Part shown: piece by piece, positions 17,998 to 25,645 of the stretch
How positions within the stretch are numbered: position 1 is the stretch's first letter
Layout of the letters: every line of letters starts with the position of its first letter
NCBI GenBank assembly: GCA_902532565.1
Contig: CACAIR010000009.1
Location: 1 to 33,678 of the forward strand
Origin: an uncultured Pelagibacteraceae bacterium
GTDB lineage: Bacteria > Pseudomonadota > Alphaproteobacteria > Pelagibacterales > Pelagibacteraceae
Direction of reading: 5' to 3'
Length of the DNA stretch: 33,678 bases
Notes under the pieces: model-generated
What the model saw: only the letters and a program-made list of their open reading frames with translations
The model's database searches: none
Told to the model about the DNA's origin: nothing
Made by a program: the position numbers and the translations under genes

Positions 17998-18030
17998 ACC
18001 CTAGCGAAGTAATTCGCTAGGGTTTTTTTT
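17998..18030 (+). terminator. Rho-independent terminator of the system A binding-protein gene
   Basis: A ten-base-pair perfect stem, CCCTAGCGAA (17999-18008) and TTCGCTAGGG (18013-18022), with a GTAA loop, is followed by eight T on the plus strand. It begins 17 bases after the stop codon. On the minus strand the hairpin lacks a good U tract but may still slow readthrough from the convergent operon. Confidence 0.93.
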
Positions 18031-18097
18031 AAATTATATATTTATCTGCTATATACATAAACCATGCAATTGCAGCACCTAATATTATATATTTCAT
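18029..18097 (-). CDS. Possible 22-residue hydrophobic small protein after livM
   Basis: Four bases after the livM stop, the minus strand has ATG and 22 codons reading MKYIILGAAI then AWFMYIADKYII. This is a Lys start, one apolar segment long enough to approach a membrane span, and a charged/aromatic end. The ORF stops right before the terminator stem and fills nearly all the space between livM and that stem. No clear Shine-Dalgarno is present, so coupling to livM would be needed. It could equally be a chance frame in AT-rich DNA; composition alone does not settle it. Confidence 0.35.
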   Translation of the reverse strand: MKYIILGAAIAWFMYIADKYII

Positions 18098-18101
18098 AAA
18101 A

Positions 18102-19472
18102 TTATTTTATTTCTATTTTTTCTGGAAGTATACCCTTTGGCCTATATCTCATTATAAGCAATAAGCCTAACCCCATCATTAAAAATCTAAAATAAGGCAC
18201 ACTTTCAATTAGATGAACTTTTAAAAAGTGTGTATCATCTAATCCTGCAGTTGTTAAATTTACCAAATACAACCCTATCGGAGCAGCTTCAATCCATAAA
18301 AACCATACTACGAAACCTCCAAGAATTGCACCAAAGTTATTTCCACTTCCGCCAACAATAACCATGACCCAAATTAAAAAAGTATATCTCATTGGTCTAT
18401 AGCTACCTGGAGTAAACAGTCCATCCTGAGTTACTAGCATTGCTCCTGCAATTCCAACTATCGCTGAACCTAACACAAATATTAATAGATGTTGTTTAAC
18501 TACATTTTTACCCATTGCATTTGCTGCCTCTTCATTGTCTCTTATAGCTCTCATCATTCTTCCCCAAGGAGAGTAAAGAGCTTTTTGGGTTAGAATTAAT
18601 AGAATAATCACAACTACCAAAAATAACCCTGAGTAACAAAGCTTTACAAAAACTGATGATCCTTCGATTACAAATTGGTTTAGAGCAGATTGTCTTTCAG
18701 TAAGATCTGAGATTAAATTTAATTTACCTGAGTTAAATTTTTCAACCAAATTGATAAACCAATCAGTTTGTTGTAAATTAACTTCATAAGGAGCTGGTCG
18801 TTTTAGTCCAATAACATTCTTCACACCCCTAGTTAACCAATCCTCATGTTTAATAATTGCTATTACAATCTCAGAAATTAATAAGGTAGCTATCGCTAAA
18901 TAATCAGCTCTTAATCCTAAAGCTACTTTGCCAATCACAAATGCTAAGCCTCCAGCAAATAAAGCCCCCACAACCCAAGAAAAAACAATAGGCAAACCAA
19001 AACCACCTAGAAATCCTGTTTTTGCAGGATTAATCTCTTCAATTGCTTCAATACCAGGTTCAGATACAAATCGTATGATTATAATCCCAGAGATAATAAT
19101 AGTAGCAATAATATATGTCCTTATTTTAGATTTATGATATTTCTTTAAAACATATCTTACAGATAATACCATTCCTATTATCAAAAATAAGCTAAACAAA
19201 ATATTGTAACCGCCTGCACTCCAAGCTTCTTGCACTGGATCTACTGAAATTATAACGGCTGCTAAACCACCTAAAGCTGTATAGCCCATTATACCAAAGT
19301 TAATTAGGCCAGCATAACCCCATTGAATATTTGCACCCATTGTCATAACTGCTGAAATTAGGCAAAGATTGAATATTGATAAAGCAATATTCCAAGATTG
19401 AAATATTCCTACAAGAATAATCAATCCCATCATAATACTATAAGCAGCAATTACGTTTAAATTTTTTCTCAA
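18102..19472 (-). CDS. livM: HAAT ABC transporter permease, LivM type, system A
   Basis: A 456-residue polytopic inner-membrane permease. The LivM signature lies in NIQWGYAGLINFGIMGYTALGG (near residue 50), GLRADYLAIATLLISEI (near 190) and AIRDNEEAANAMGKNVVKQHLL (near 315), followed by VMVIVGGSGNNFGAILGG. It is longer than most LivM proteins because of extra sequence at about residues 100-165 and 210-265. The start is TTG at 19472, overlapping the livH TGA by four bases, with GGGAAGG just upstream as ribosome-binding site. The next in-frame Met (residue 13) is less likely. With LivH it forms the transmembrane channel. Confidence 0.88.
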   Translation of the reverse strand: MRKNLNVIAAYSIMMGLIILVGIFQSWNIALSIFNLCLISAVMTMGANIQWGYAGLINFGIMGYTALGGLAAVIISVDPVQEAWSAGGYNILFSLFLIIGMVLSVRYVLKKYHKSKIRTYIIATIIISGIIIIRFVSEPGIEAIEEINPAKTGFLGGFGLPIVFSWVVGALFAGGLAFVIGKVALGLRADYLAIATLLISEIVIAIIKHEDWLTRGVKNVIGLKRPAPYEVNLQQTDWFINLVEKFNSGKLNLISDLTERQSALNQFVIEGSSVFVKLCYSGLFLVVVIILLILTQKALYSPWGRMMRAIRDNEEAANAMGKNVVKQHLLIFVLGSAIVGIAGAMLVTQDGLFTPGSYRPMRYTFLIWVMVIVGGSGNNFGAILGGFVVWFLWIEAAPIGLYLVNLTTAGLDDTHFLKVHLIESVPYFRFLMMGLGLLLIMRYRPKGILPEKIEIK

Positions 19473-20479
19473 AGTACCTTCCCTTTAAATATTCCAGATG
19501 GCCGATATAATAATACAATTACCAATATAGAGAAGGATACAGCAAATTTATAATCAGTTGAAAGCAACTGAATTAAACCATCGGGCTCCATACTTTCTGG
19601 CAAAACATACATAAAAAATTTCTTATAAGCATAAGTTAAAAGTATTTCCGAAAAAGCAATTACATATCCACCTAAAAATGCTCCGAAAGGATTTCCTATC
19701 CCTCCAACGATTGCGGCGGCAAATATTGGAAGCATATTGTTAAAGTAGGTAAAAGGTTTAAAGCTTTTATCTAAACCATAAAGTGCTCCTCCAATTGTAG
19801 CTAAAATTCCCGCTATGATCCAAGTTATCATCACTATTCTTTTAGGATCTATTCCTGAGAGTAATGCCAAATCCTCATTATCAGAATATGCCCTCATACT
19901 TTTTCCAGTTTTAGTTTTATTCAAAAACCAGAAAAGAGTAGATACAAGAATTATAGTTACTAAAATAGTGATAACTTGAGTTGATTTAATTGCTAACCCT
20001 TCGTTTAAACCTGTCATTTCTTTAAATTCACCTGCTTTAATTATAAACTTTTCACCATCAGAAAATCTTCTATCTGAAGGGCCTATAATTATTCTAACTA
20101 CAGCTTGCGTTACAAACATCACACCAATACTGACCATTGCTAGTTGAACTGGAGGGCTTTTATTAAATCTATAATATTTAAAAACAAACTTATCAATTAA
20201 AAGCATATAACCTATCATAAAAATTACTGCAAAAGGGATTGCTAATAGTGCGGTGGGTAATACTCCAAGACCAATACCGACTGATTGAAAATACCATGTA
20301 AATAAAATTGTAAACATAGTTCCAAAAGACATCATGTCCCCAGTTGCAAAGTTAGCAAATCTTAAAATTCCATAAATCAAAGTAACGAAAATTGCTCCCA
20401 ATGCTAATTGAGATCCATAAGCAAGGGCTGGAACAAAAATGTAATTCAATAAAAGAATACTTGCGTTTAAAAAATCCAT
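19469..20479 (-). CDS. livH: HAAT ABC transporter permease, LivH type, system A
   Basis: A 336-residue permease with about eight membrane helices. LALGAIFVTLIYGILRFANFATGDMMSFG is the typical LivH N-terminal block, and RAYSDNEDLALLSGIDPKRIVM with AAAIVGGIGNPFGAFLGGYVI the C-terminal one. I chose ATG at 20479 over GTG at 20488 because AGGTGG at 20485-20490, inside the end of the ATPase gene, is five bases from the ATG. The residues between 130 and 175 (GPSDRRFSDGEKF and following) form a larger periplasmic loop than in E. coli LivH. It partners with the LivM-type permease downstream. Confidence 0.88.
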   Translation of the reverse strand: MDFLNASILLLNYIFVPALAYGSQLALGAIFVTLIYGILRFANFATGDMMSFGTMFTILFTWYFQSVGIGLGVLPTALLAIPFAVIFMIGYMLLIDKFVFKYYRFNKSPPVQLAMVSIGVMFVTQAVVRIIIGPSDRRFSDGEKFIIKAGEFKEMTGLNEGLAIKSTQVITILVTIILVSTLFWFLNKTKTGKSMRAYSDNEDLALLSGIDPKRIVMITWIIAGILATIGGALYGLDKSFKPFTYFNNMLPIFAAAIVGGIGNPFGAFLGGYVIAFSEILLTYAYKKFFMYVLPESMEPDGLIQLLSTDYKFAVSFSILVIVLLYRPSGIFKGKVL

Positions 20480-20480
20480 A

Positions 20481-21188
20481 TCATCCACCTAAAAATGAGC
20501 TTCTTACTCTCGGATCATTTAAAAGTTCTTTGCCAGTACCTGAATAACGATTTTCACCTGTAACTAAAACATAGCCTCTATCAGAAATATTTAATGCTTG
20601 TTTTGCATTTTGTTCAACCATTAAGATTGCAACATTGGTTCTTTTAACTTTTACTATATGATCAAATAATTCATCCATTACTATTGGCGAAACACCTGCT
20701 GTTGGTTCATCCAACATTAAAACTGATGGTTTAATCATTAATGCCCTACCAAGAGCAACTTGCTGTCTTTGTCCCCCTGACAGCTCTCCAACTAATTGAC
20801 TTCTCTTCTCTTTAAGAACTGGAAATAAATGATAAATTTCATCTAAAACTGAGTTGTAGTCACTATTTATTAAGAAAGCGCCCATTTCCAAATTTTCTTC
20901 AACAGTCATGCCTGCAAAAACATTTTTTGTTTGAGGTACAAAAGAAATTCCTTCCTTGACCCGATCTTGAGGAGAAAGATCTGAAATATCCTTTCCACCA
21001 ATAGTGATTGATCCTGACTTTAAATTTAATAAACCTAACATTGCTTTCATAGCTGTAGATTTTCCTGCACCATTAGGTCCAAGAATTGAAACTATTTCCC
21101 CTTTTTCAACATTAACAGAGCATGAATTAATTATATCTGGACCAGATCCATACCCACCAGTCATGTTATTACCCTCGAAAAATGCCAT
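20481..21188 (-). CDS. livF: HAAT ABC transporter ATPase, LivF type, system A
   Basis: A 235-residue ATPase. Walker A is GPNGAGKST (near residue 38), the ABC signature LSGGQRQQ (near 138), Walker B VLMLDEPTAG (near 158), and the switch His region is replaced by MVEQNAKQAL, as is normal for LivF. The C-terminal LNDPRVRSSFLGG ending is typical of this subfamily. It energises import of the solute captured by the system A binding protein. It ends one base before the livH ATG, and a two-base gap separates it from the upstream LivG-type ATPase gene, so all are in one operon. Confidence 0.92.
   Translation of the reverse strand: MAFFEGNNMTGGYGSGPDIINSCSVNVEKGEIVSILGPNGAGKSTAMKAMLGLLNLKSGSITIGGKDISDLSPQDRVKEGISFVPQTKNVFAGMTVEENLEMGAFLINSDYNSVLDEIYHLFPVLKEKRSQLVGELSGGQRQQVALGRALMIKPSVLMLDEPTAGVSPIVMDELFDHIVKVKRTNVAILMVEQNAKQALNISDRGYVLVTGENRYSGTGKELLNDPRVRSSFLGG
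20485..20490 (-). promoter_or_regulatory. Ribosome-binding site deciding the livH start
   Basis: On the minus strand AGGTGG, five bases before ATG 20479, sits within the last codons of the upstream ATPase gene. Its position favours ATG 20479 over GTG 20488, which would lie inside it. Confidence 0.6.
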
Positions 21189-21190
21189 AA

Positions 21191-21976
21191 TTAATTTTCC
21201 TTTAATTTTGAGCCTCTACCCAAATAACTTTCAATTACTTTTTCATCTTTTTTCGCATCTTCAACTGAGCCCTCAAAAAGAACTGATCCCTCGGCCATTA
21301 CAATTACTGGATCACATAATCTTCCTATAAAATCCATATCATGTTCAATCATACAGAATGTATAACCTTTTTCTTTATTAAGTTTCTCAATAGCTGTCCC
21401 AAGATCTTTTAAGAGTGTTCTATTAACGCCTGCCCCAACCTCATCTAATAATACTAACTTAGCATCAACCATCATTGTTCGGCCTAATTCTAATAACTTT
21501 TTTTGACCTCCTGATAAATTTCCAGCCAATTCATTTTTTAAATGTCCTAAATTGAGAAATTCAACCACTTCAATAGCTTTTTCTTTAATTTGACTTTCTT
21601 CTTTTGCTACCAACGAAGGTTTTAATAAGGCATTCATCAATTTTTCTCCTGACTGATTACCAGGAACCATCATTAAATTTTCTAAAACAGATAAATTAGT
21701 AAACTCATGAGCAATTTGAAAAGTTCTTAGTAATCCTTTTGAAAATAATTCATAGGATGGAACATCTGTAATATTTTCATTATTAAACAAAACCCTTCCA
21801 GCTGATGATTTCAAATTTCCAGCAATTAGATTAAATAAAGTTGTTTTTCCTGATCCATTAGGACCAATTATTCCAGTAATTGTTCCTTTCTTAACTTTAA
21901 GAGAACAGTCCGATACTGCAGCCAATCCTCCAAAATATTTTGATAGATTACTGATTTCTAATATGTTTTCAGACAT
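21191..21976 (-). CDS. livG: HAAT ABC transporter ATPase, LivG type, system A
   Basis: A 261-residue ATPase with Walker A GPNGSGKTT (near residue 36), the LivG-specific block GLLRTFQIAHEFTNLSVLENLM (near 83), the signature LSGGQKKLLELGRTMM (near 153) and the switch IEHDMDFI. Walker B is written LVLLDEVGAGVN, with Val instead of the almost invariant Pro after DE. The catalytic Glu is kept, so activity is expected. It forms the ATPase pair with the LivF-type protein. The gene lies three bases after the ProC-family gene, which therefore belongs to the same operon. Confidence 0.92.
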   Translation of the reverse strand: MSENILEISNLSKYFGGLAAVSDCSLKVKKGTITGIIGPNGSGKTTLFNLIAGNLKSSAGRVLFNNENITDVPSYELFSKGLLRTFQIAHEFTNLSVLENLMMVPGNQSGEKLMNALLKPSLVAKEESQIKEKAIEVVEFLNLGHLKNELAGNLSGGQKKLLELGRTMMVDAKLVLLDEVGAGVNRTLLKDLGTAIEKLNKEKGYTFCMIEHDMDFIGRLCDPVIVMAEGSVLFEGSVEDAKKDEKVIESYLGRGSKLKEN

Positions 21977-21979
21977 TAG

Positions 21980-22747
21980 TTACTTGTTAAGTCTTTTATG
22001 AATACTATTTAAAGTGTTTGTAATAGATTTATAAACACCTTTTTGTTTCATCTCTTTCAGACCTTGTTCATTTAGTCCCTTTGGTGTTTGGGATTCTTTT
22101 ACTAAATGTTTAAGATCTTTTTTTGCATTTACAACAGCATCTTCTGATAATGCTAAAAATAACGATGTTATATATTTTTGAGCATGAACTCTTTTAATGC
22201 CTTTATTGACCAACCAAGCACTAATTACATTTAATAATTCATAATAGGAAGCCATCATTCCTGACGTTGACCAGAAATTTATCGATAATTTTTCATTTTT
22301 AATTTCAATAGTTGATCCTAATTTATCAAAAAATGCTTTAACTTTTTTATTGGGTGGGTATATAGGCACCGGACCCTTTTTTAAAGAGATTGGGGGAAGT
22401 GGTATTGCTCTTACTATGTTAGCCTTTATCTTTATCATTCTCTTTAATTCAACAATTGTTATAGTTGAAATAAAACTTATTATTGTTTGATTAGACTTAA
22501 ATTTTAAATCTTTAATTATTTTTTGACCTACCCTTGGAGTGATTGCTAAAAAAATCCAATTACAATTATCAATTATATTCTGATTATTTTTTTCAATTAA
22601 TATTTTTTTATATTTTTTTTTGATTTTTTTAGAAATTTTTTTATTTTTTTCTGAAATATATATTTTATCATATTTAATTGATGACTTTGATATTCCAGCT
22701 ATTACTGAGGATGTTATTTTTCCACATCCAATAAATCCTAAATTCAT
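21980..22747 (-). CDS. Pyrroline-5-carboxylate reductase family (ProC-like) protein
   Basis: A 255-residue protein. The N-terminal MNLGFIGCGKITSSVIAG is the NAD(P)-binding GxGxxG of ProC. WIFLAITPRVGQKII and IVRAIPLPPISLKKGPV match ProC blocks (usual RxMPNxP). A C-terminal dimerisation-like half ends with TPKGLNEQGLKEM. In true ProC this last motif is (S/T)PGGTTxxGL; here the substrate-binding Thr pair is Leu-Asn, so the enzyme may act on another imine or keto compound. The ATG at 22747 is preferred over an in-frame TTG at 22774. It leads the transporter operon, suggesting it handles something the transporter imports. Family likely, exact reaction unsure. Confidence 0.7.
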   Translation of the reverse strand: MNLGFIGCGKITSSVIAGISKSSIKYDKIYISEKNKKISKKIKKKYKKILIEKNNQNIIDNCNWIFLAITPRVGQKIIKDLKFKSNQTIISFISTITIVELKRMIKIKANIVRAIPLPPISLKKGPVPIYPPNKKVKAFFDKLGSTIEIKNEKLSINFWSTSGMMASYYELLNVISAWLVNKGIKRVHAQKYITSLFLALSEDAVVNAKKDLKHLVKESQTPKGLNEQGLKEMKQKGVYKSITNTLNSIHKRLNK

Positions 22748-22784
22748 AGATGTTACTATATCAATAAAACTCAATTTCTAAGGT

Positions 22785-22813
22785 AAAAAAAAAGCCCCCA
22801 AATGGGGGCTTTT
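22785..22813 (-). terminator. Rho-independent terminator of the outer-membrane protein gene
   Basis: On the minus strand GCCCCCA (22809-22803) pairs with TGGGGGC (22800-22794), extended by A-T pairs, and is followed by nine T (22793-22785). It lies 25 bases after the stop of the gene at 22838 and separates it from the ProC-like gene. Confidence 0.93.
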
Positions 22814-22837
22814 AAATTTTAAAAATTAAACCCTTAA

Positions 22838-23500
22838 TTAGAATGTTTTACCGATTGATAATTTACCAGTAACACCGTCTAATTGACCAAGTGTAATCTT
22901 GTTGTCTGAAGCTGTACCTGTTGAACTTAATGTGGTGCTATCAAACTCCATGTACGTCCCTTCAAATCTAAAGAAAAGACCGTTATCCATAGCGTTATGA
23001 TAACCAATACCCATCATAGTACCATCCAGATCTAAGTCTGCATATTTACCACCTGTAGCTAAATTTTCTTTTGTGTTTACATCTACAGTTATTGCACCAG
23101 CTTTTAAGTAAATATTATCATTTACCATGAAAGCACCGTAAACAGTCATCAAGTTTTCAAATTCAACTTTCAATGTGTTTGTTACAGTAGTTGCAGTAAT
23201 AGCGCCTACACCTTTATCAGATTTAGCAGTTTCAACAGTATCAGTTTCTAAAGCATCTGGTACGTAATCTACACCTAGCATAAATCTATCAGCCATAGAT
23301 AATTCTACAAAAATAGATCCATAACCAGCAGCTCCATGCTCTGTACCATTTCCTTTTGCAACCGTTCCAGTACTTTCAGTAGCAGACGCAGTGAATACTC
23401 CGACCTGACCTGATGCACCTACGTTAACACCAAAATCTGCTGCAGCAGCTGATGTTGCATAGAATGCAGAAAGTACAAAAGTTATTAGTAATTTCTTCAT
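22838..23500 (-). CDS. Outer-membrane beta-barrel protein
   Basis: A 220-residue exported protein. MKKLLITFVLSAFYATSAAAAD is a textbook signal peptide cleaved before ADFG. The mature part is rich in Gly, Thr and aromatic residues in alternating patterns (FVELSMADRFMLGVDYVP, GLFFRFEGTYMEF) and ends KLSIGKTF with the terminal Phe typical of barrel proteins inserted by BamA. The length suits an eight-strand barrel. The function, pore or structural, is unknown. It has AAGGA six bases before the ATG and its own strong terminator, consistent with an abundant monocistronic mRNA. There are no Cys residues in the mature part. Confidence 0.82.
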   Translation of the reverse strand: MKKLLITFVLSAFYATSAAAADFGVNVGASGQVGVFTASATESTGTVAKGNGTEHGAAGYGSIFVELSMADRFMLGVDYVPDALETDTVETAKSDKGVGAITATTVTNTLKVEFENLMTVYGAFMVNDNIYLKAGAITVDVNTKENLATGGKYADLDLDGTMMGIGYHNAMDNGLFFRFEGTYMEFDSTTLSSTGTASDNKITLGQLDGVTGKLSIGKTF

Positions 23501-23669
23501 TTTTAATCCTTATATTAATTAAATTAATTTAATAACAACGATTTATTATCATAAAAAAAATCTTCATGTTTGATTAAATCAATGTTTATTCAAATAAAAC
23601 TATAATGTTGCAATTTTACAACAAAAAACGGTTGAATTTATTGAGTTTTTTCAACTTTTTCTATTTCAA
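23501..23669 (-). promoter_or_regulatory. Upstream region of the outer-membrane protein gene, with a palindrome
   Basis: This 169-base gap is the longest apart from the riboswitch leader. It contains the imperfect palindrome GTTGCAATTTTACAAC (23607-23622, six of seven arm bases matching), which could be an operator, and an AT-only stretch just before the ribosome-binding site. Several weak promoter-like words exist, but none stands out. Confidence 0.4.
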
Positions 23670-24590
23670 TCATAAATTGTTTTTATGAAAAAATTTACCT
23701 CTAATTCTTAAAAGCTCCCTACTTAAATCTTTATTTTCTTTAAAGGGACGTCTCCCATGAAGCCAAAAATAATTATTTGCCACTATGGCTGAGCCCACTG
23801 GAAGCTTGGTTATCACTTTATTTGTGCTTTCCTCTAAACAATCAGATAATTTTTGTAAAAAATTTCCTTGTGTCATGTTTTTTGGTTCTGGGAATTGGTC
23901 AATATACGAGATTTGTGGTTTACCATTTTGATCTTTTGAAAATACTGGATGTTCAACTTTATAATCTATATTTTTACTTTTCGGAGAAGACCACAAAAAG
24001 TTTTCTTTTCCTACTGGGTTGTTAAATAATTCATCACAATACTCCCAATCATCCAGATGTAACATTGCTGTTTCTCCCCCCTCAGCATTTTTTTCCTCAA
24101 GTTTTGCCATTAAAAGCCAATCTGTAGTTTCTTTTACATAAGTCCCATCAGTGTGAAGATCCATATTTGTATATGCTTTTCTTAAATAAGAGTCACTCAT
24201 GTCTTCGTGTTTAACATGAAACCTGGCATAAAATTTTCCTGTCATAGAATCGTGATTAGGACTACCTATTAGATGAGCTATAGCAGTCGATAATTTTACT
24301 AAAAAAATGTCATCAATATTTGAATTTGTATTTTGAGCACTAATAATAAAACATCCAAGGTTTCTTTCTCTTATAATCTTATTAATAAGTGGACTAAGTT
24401 GATTCTGACTTAAATCGTCTAAACTTTTAGCAATTGTAAATCTAGTAAATGGTTTATATTCAATAGCTGTTAAATCAAATTTTTTAAAAGGAAAAATTAG
24501 TTTATTAATAGTTTCATCTTTAATCTTTATGTCTATTATTCTTTCAGAAATCTGACTAGTTGAAATTTCAAATCCATCTATTTGTTTCAT
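23670..24590 (-). CDS. glaH: Glutarate 2-hydroxylase, CsiD/GlaH family Fe(II)/2-oxoglutarate dioxygenase
   Basis: A 306-residue protein that aligns from memory along its whole length with E. coli CsiD (GlaH). Shared blocks include AIEYKPFTRFTIAK near residue 42, ARFHVKHEDMSDSYLR near 122, MDLHTDGTYV near 143, LLHLDDWE-like MLHLDDWE near 176, and NNYFWLHGRRPF near 272. The Fe(II) ligands are H146, D148 and H278, and R297 in RIRG fits the 2-oxoglutarate-binding Arg. GlaH converts glutarate to L-2-hydroxyglutarate with 2-oxoglutarate and O2, in the lysine-to-glutarate degradation route. The usual partners (L-2-hydroxyglutarate oxidase, GabD/GabT) are not adjacent. It lies just downstream of the azlD gene. 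Confidence 0.87.
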   Translation of the reverse strand: MKQIDGFEISTSQISERIIDIKIKDETINKLIFPFKKFDLTAIEYKPFTRFTIAKSLDDLSQNQLSPLINKIIRERNLGCFIISAQNTNSNIDDIFLVKLSTAIAHLIGSPNHDSMTGKFYARFHVKHEDMSDSYLRKAYTNMDLHTDGTYVKETTDWLLMAKLEEKNAEGGETAMLHLDDWEYCDELFNNPVGKENFLWSSPKSKNIDYKVEHPVFSKDQNGKPQISYIDQFPEPKNMTQGNFLQKLSDCLEESTNKVITKLPVGSAIVANNYFWLHGRRPFKENKDLSRELLRIRGKFFHKNNL

Positions 24591-24627
24591 ATCATATTTT
24601 AACTAAATATATTAAATTTTAAAAGTG

Positions 24628-24951
24628 CTAAAAATAATTATTTAAAAATGCCATTGAAATTGCTGAAAAAATTGTTGGATAAACAAAATTTTTTCTAGAT
24701 ATAAAGAAAATTCCTAAACTTAATAAAACAACCAAAACTCGACTTAAATAGCTAGCTTCTGATAAAACACCAACGGGAAATATAATTGTTCGAGCAATCA
24801 GAGCTGCTAATGTTGCATAAGCTAAACAATTAAACCATCTAAATAGTTTTGAAGTTTCTTTAATCCTGACTGATGATAAAACTCCCAAAAATCTTGATAC
24901 ATAAGTTGCTAAAGAAGTTACAATAATTGATAAAAGAATATTAATTGACAT
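24628..24951 (-). CDS. azlD: AzlD family branched-chain amino acid exporter subunit
   Basis: A 107-residue protein with four hydrophobic segments. TSLATYVSRFLGVL near the start and YATLAALIARTIIFP match the AzlD family, the small partner of AzlC in amino-acid export. ATG at 24951 is chosen because GGAG precedes it by six bases; an in-frame TTG at 24963 overlaps that site. It overlaps the azlC end by 11 bases. It is the last gene of the long transporter operon. Confidence 0.87.
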   Translation of the reverse strand: MSINILLSIIVTSLATYVSRFLGVLSSVRIKETSKLFRWFNCLAYATLAALIARTIIFPVGVLSEASYLSRVLVVLLSLGIFFISRKNFVYPTIFSAISMAFLNNYF

Positions 24952-25645
24952 TTTTTTCTCCAATTAAATAAGCAAATGATCCAGCAAAAATACCCCCCAA
25001 TAGAATAGACCATTCAGGTGAAAAAAAATAAAAAACTGGTCCTAAAATTGCTCCAAGCGTAACAGATAAAGCAACTTGTATTTTCTTCATTGCTCCCACC
25101 ATCATACAAGTAAAATAAATTGGATTTAGTATTGCTAAACCCATCAACATATCTTTATTTAGATAATCGGATAAATAAAAACCAATAATTGTTGAAATGA
25201 CAGCAACACTCCATGTAGCTGAACCAATTCCTATCCAAAAATCAACTCTATCTTTTTTATCAATTTTTTCATAATTGCTTTTCATTATTAACCATGCTGA
25301 AACAGCAATGAAATGACAAGATAAATAATATTTCCACTTTGGTTGTCCTTCATCCATCATTAATGGAAATAAAGACACTGCCATTGGATATAGCCGAGCG
25401 TTAACAAACCAAACAGCAATAAAAATACTTATTAATGATGCTCCAACTAAGATGGACTCTGCCATTACAAGTGAGCCAGGTAAAGCGTAAATTAACATTG
25501 TAGAAAAAATACTTTCTTGAATATTAAAACCAATGTTCTTTAAAAGTGCTCCGATTGCAATAAAGCAACATCCTAAGGCTATCGCTGGGCTATCAGATTT
25601 TAAGATTGATTTATATCCTCTAAAAAATAATTCTTTTTTTACCAT
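24941..25645 (-). CDS. azlC: AzlC family branched-chain amino acid exporter subunit
   Basis: A 234-residue membrane protein. The N-terminal FFRGYKSILKSDSPAIALGCCFIAIGALLKNIGF and the block VWFVNARLYPMAVSLFPLMM are the recognisable AzlC regions, where VNxRxxLxxxSL is the core motif. With AzlD it exports branched-chain or related amino acids. Its ATG overlaps the livF stop by one base (TAATG), so an exporter is translated from the same message as an importer of the same solute class. It may act as an overflow valve, or serve exchange. Confidence 0.87.
   Translation of the reverse strand: MVKKELFFRGYKSILKSDSPAIALGCCFIAIGALLKNIGFNIQESIFSTMLIYALPGSLVMAESILVGASLISIFIAVWFVNARLYPMAVSLFPLMMDEGQPKWKYYLSCHFIAVSAWLIMKSNYEKIDKKDRVDFWIGIGSATWSVAVISTIIGFYLSDYLNKDMLMGLAILNPIYFTCMMVGAMKKIQVALSVTLGAILGPVFYFFSPEWSILLGGIFAGSFAYLIGEKNVN
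24958..24961 (-). promoter_or_regulatory. Ribosome-binding site deciding the azlD start
   Basis: GGAG on the minus strand, six A residues before ATG 24951 and inside the end of azlC, favours this ATG over TTG at 24963. Confidence 0.6.

Noticed and set aside
23632..23671. An 11-codon frame (MIEIEKVEKTQ) overlapping the glaH stop as ATGA
   Set aside because: Too short and charged to support as a gene; such overlaps are frequent by chance here.
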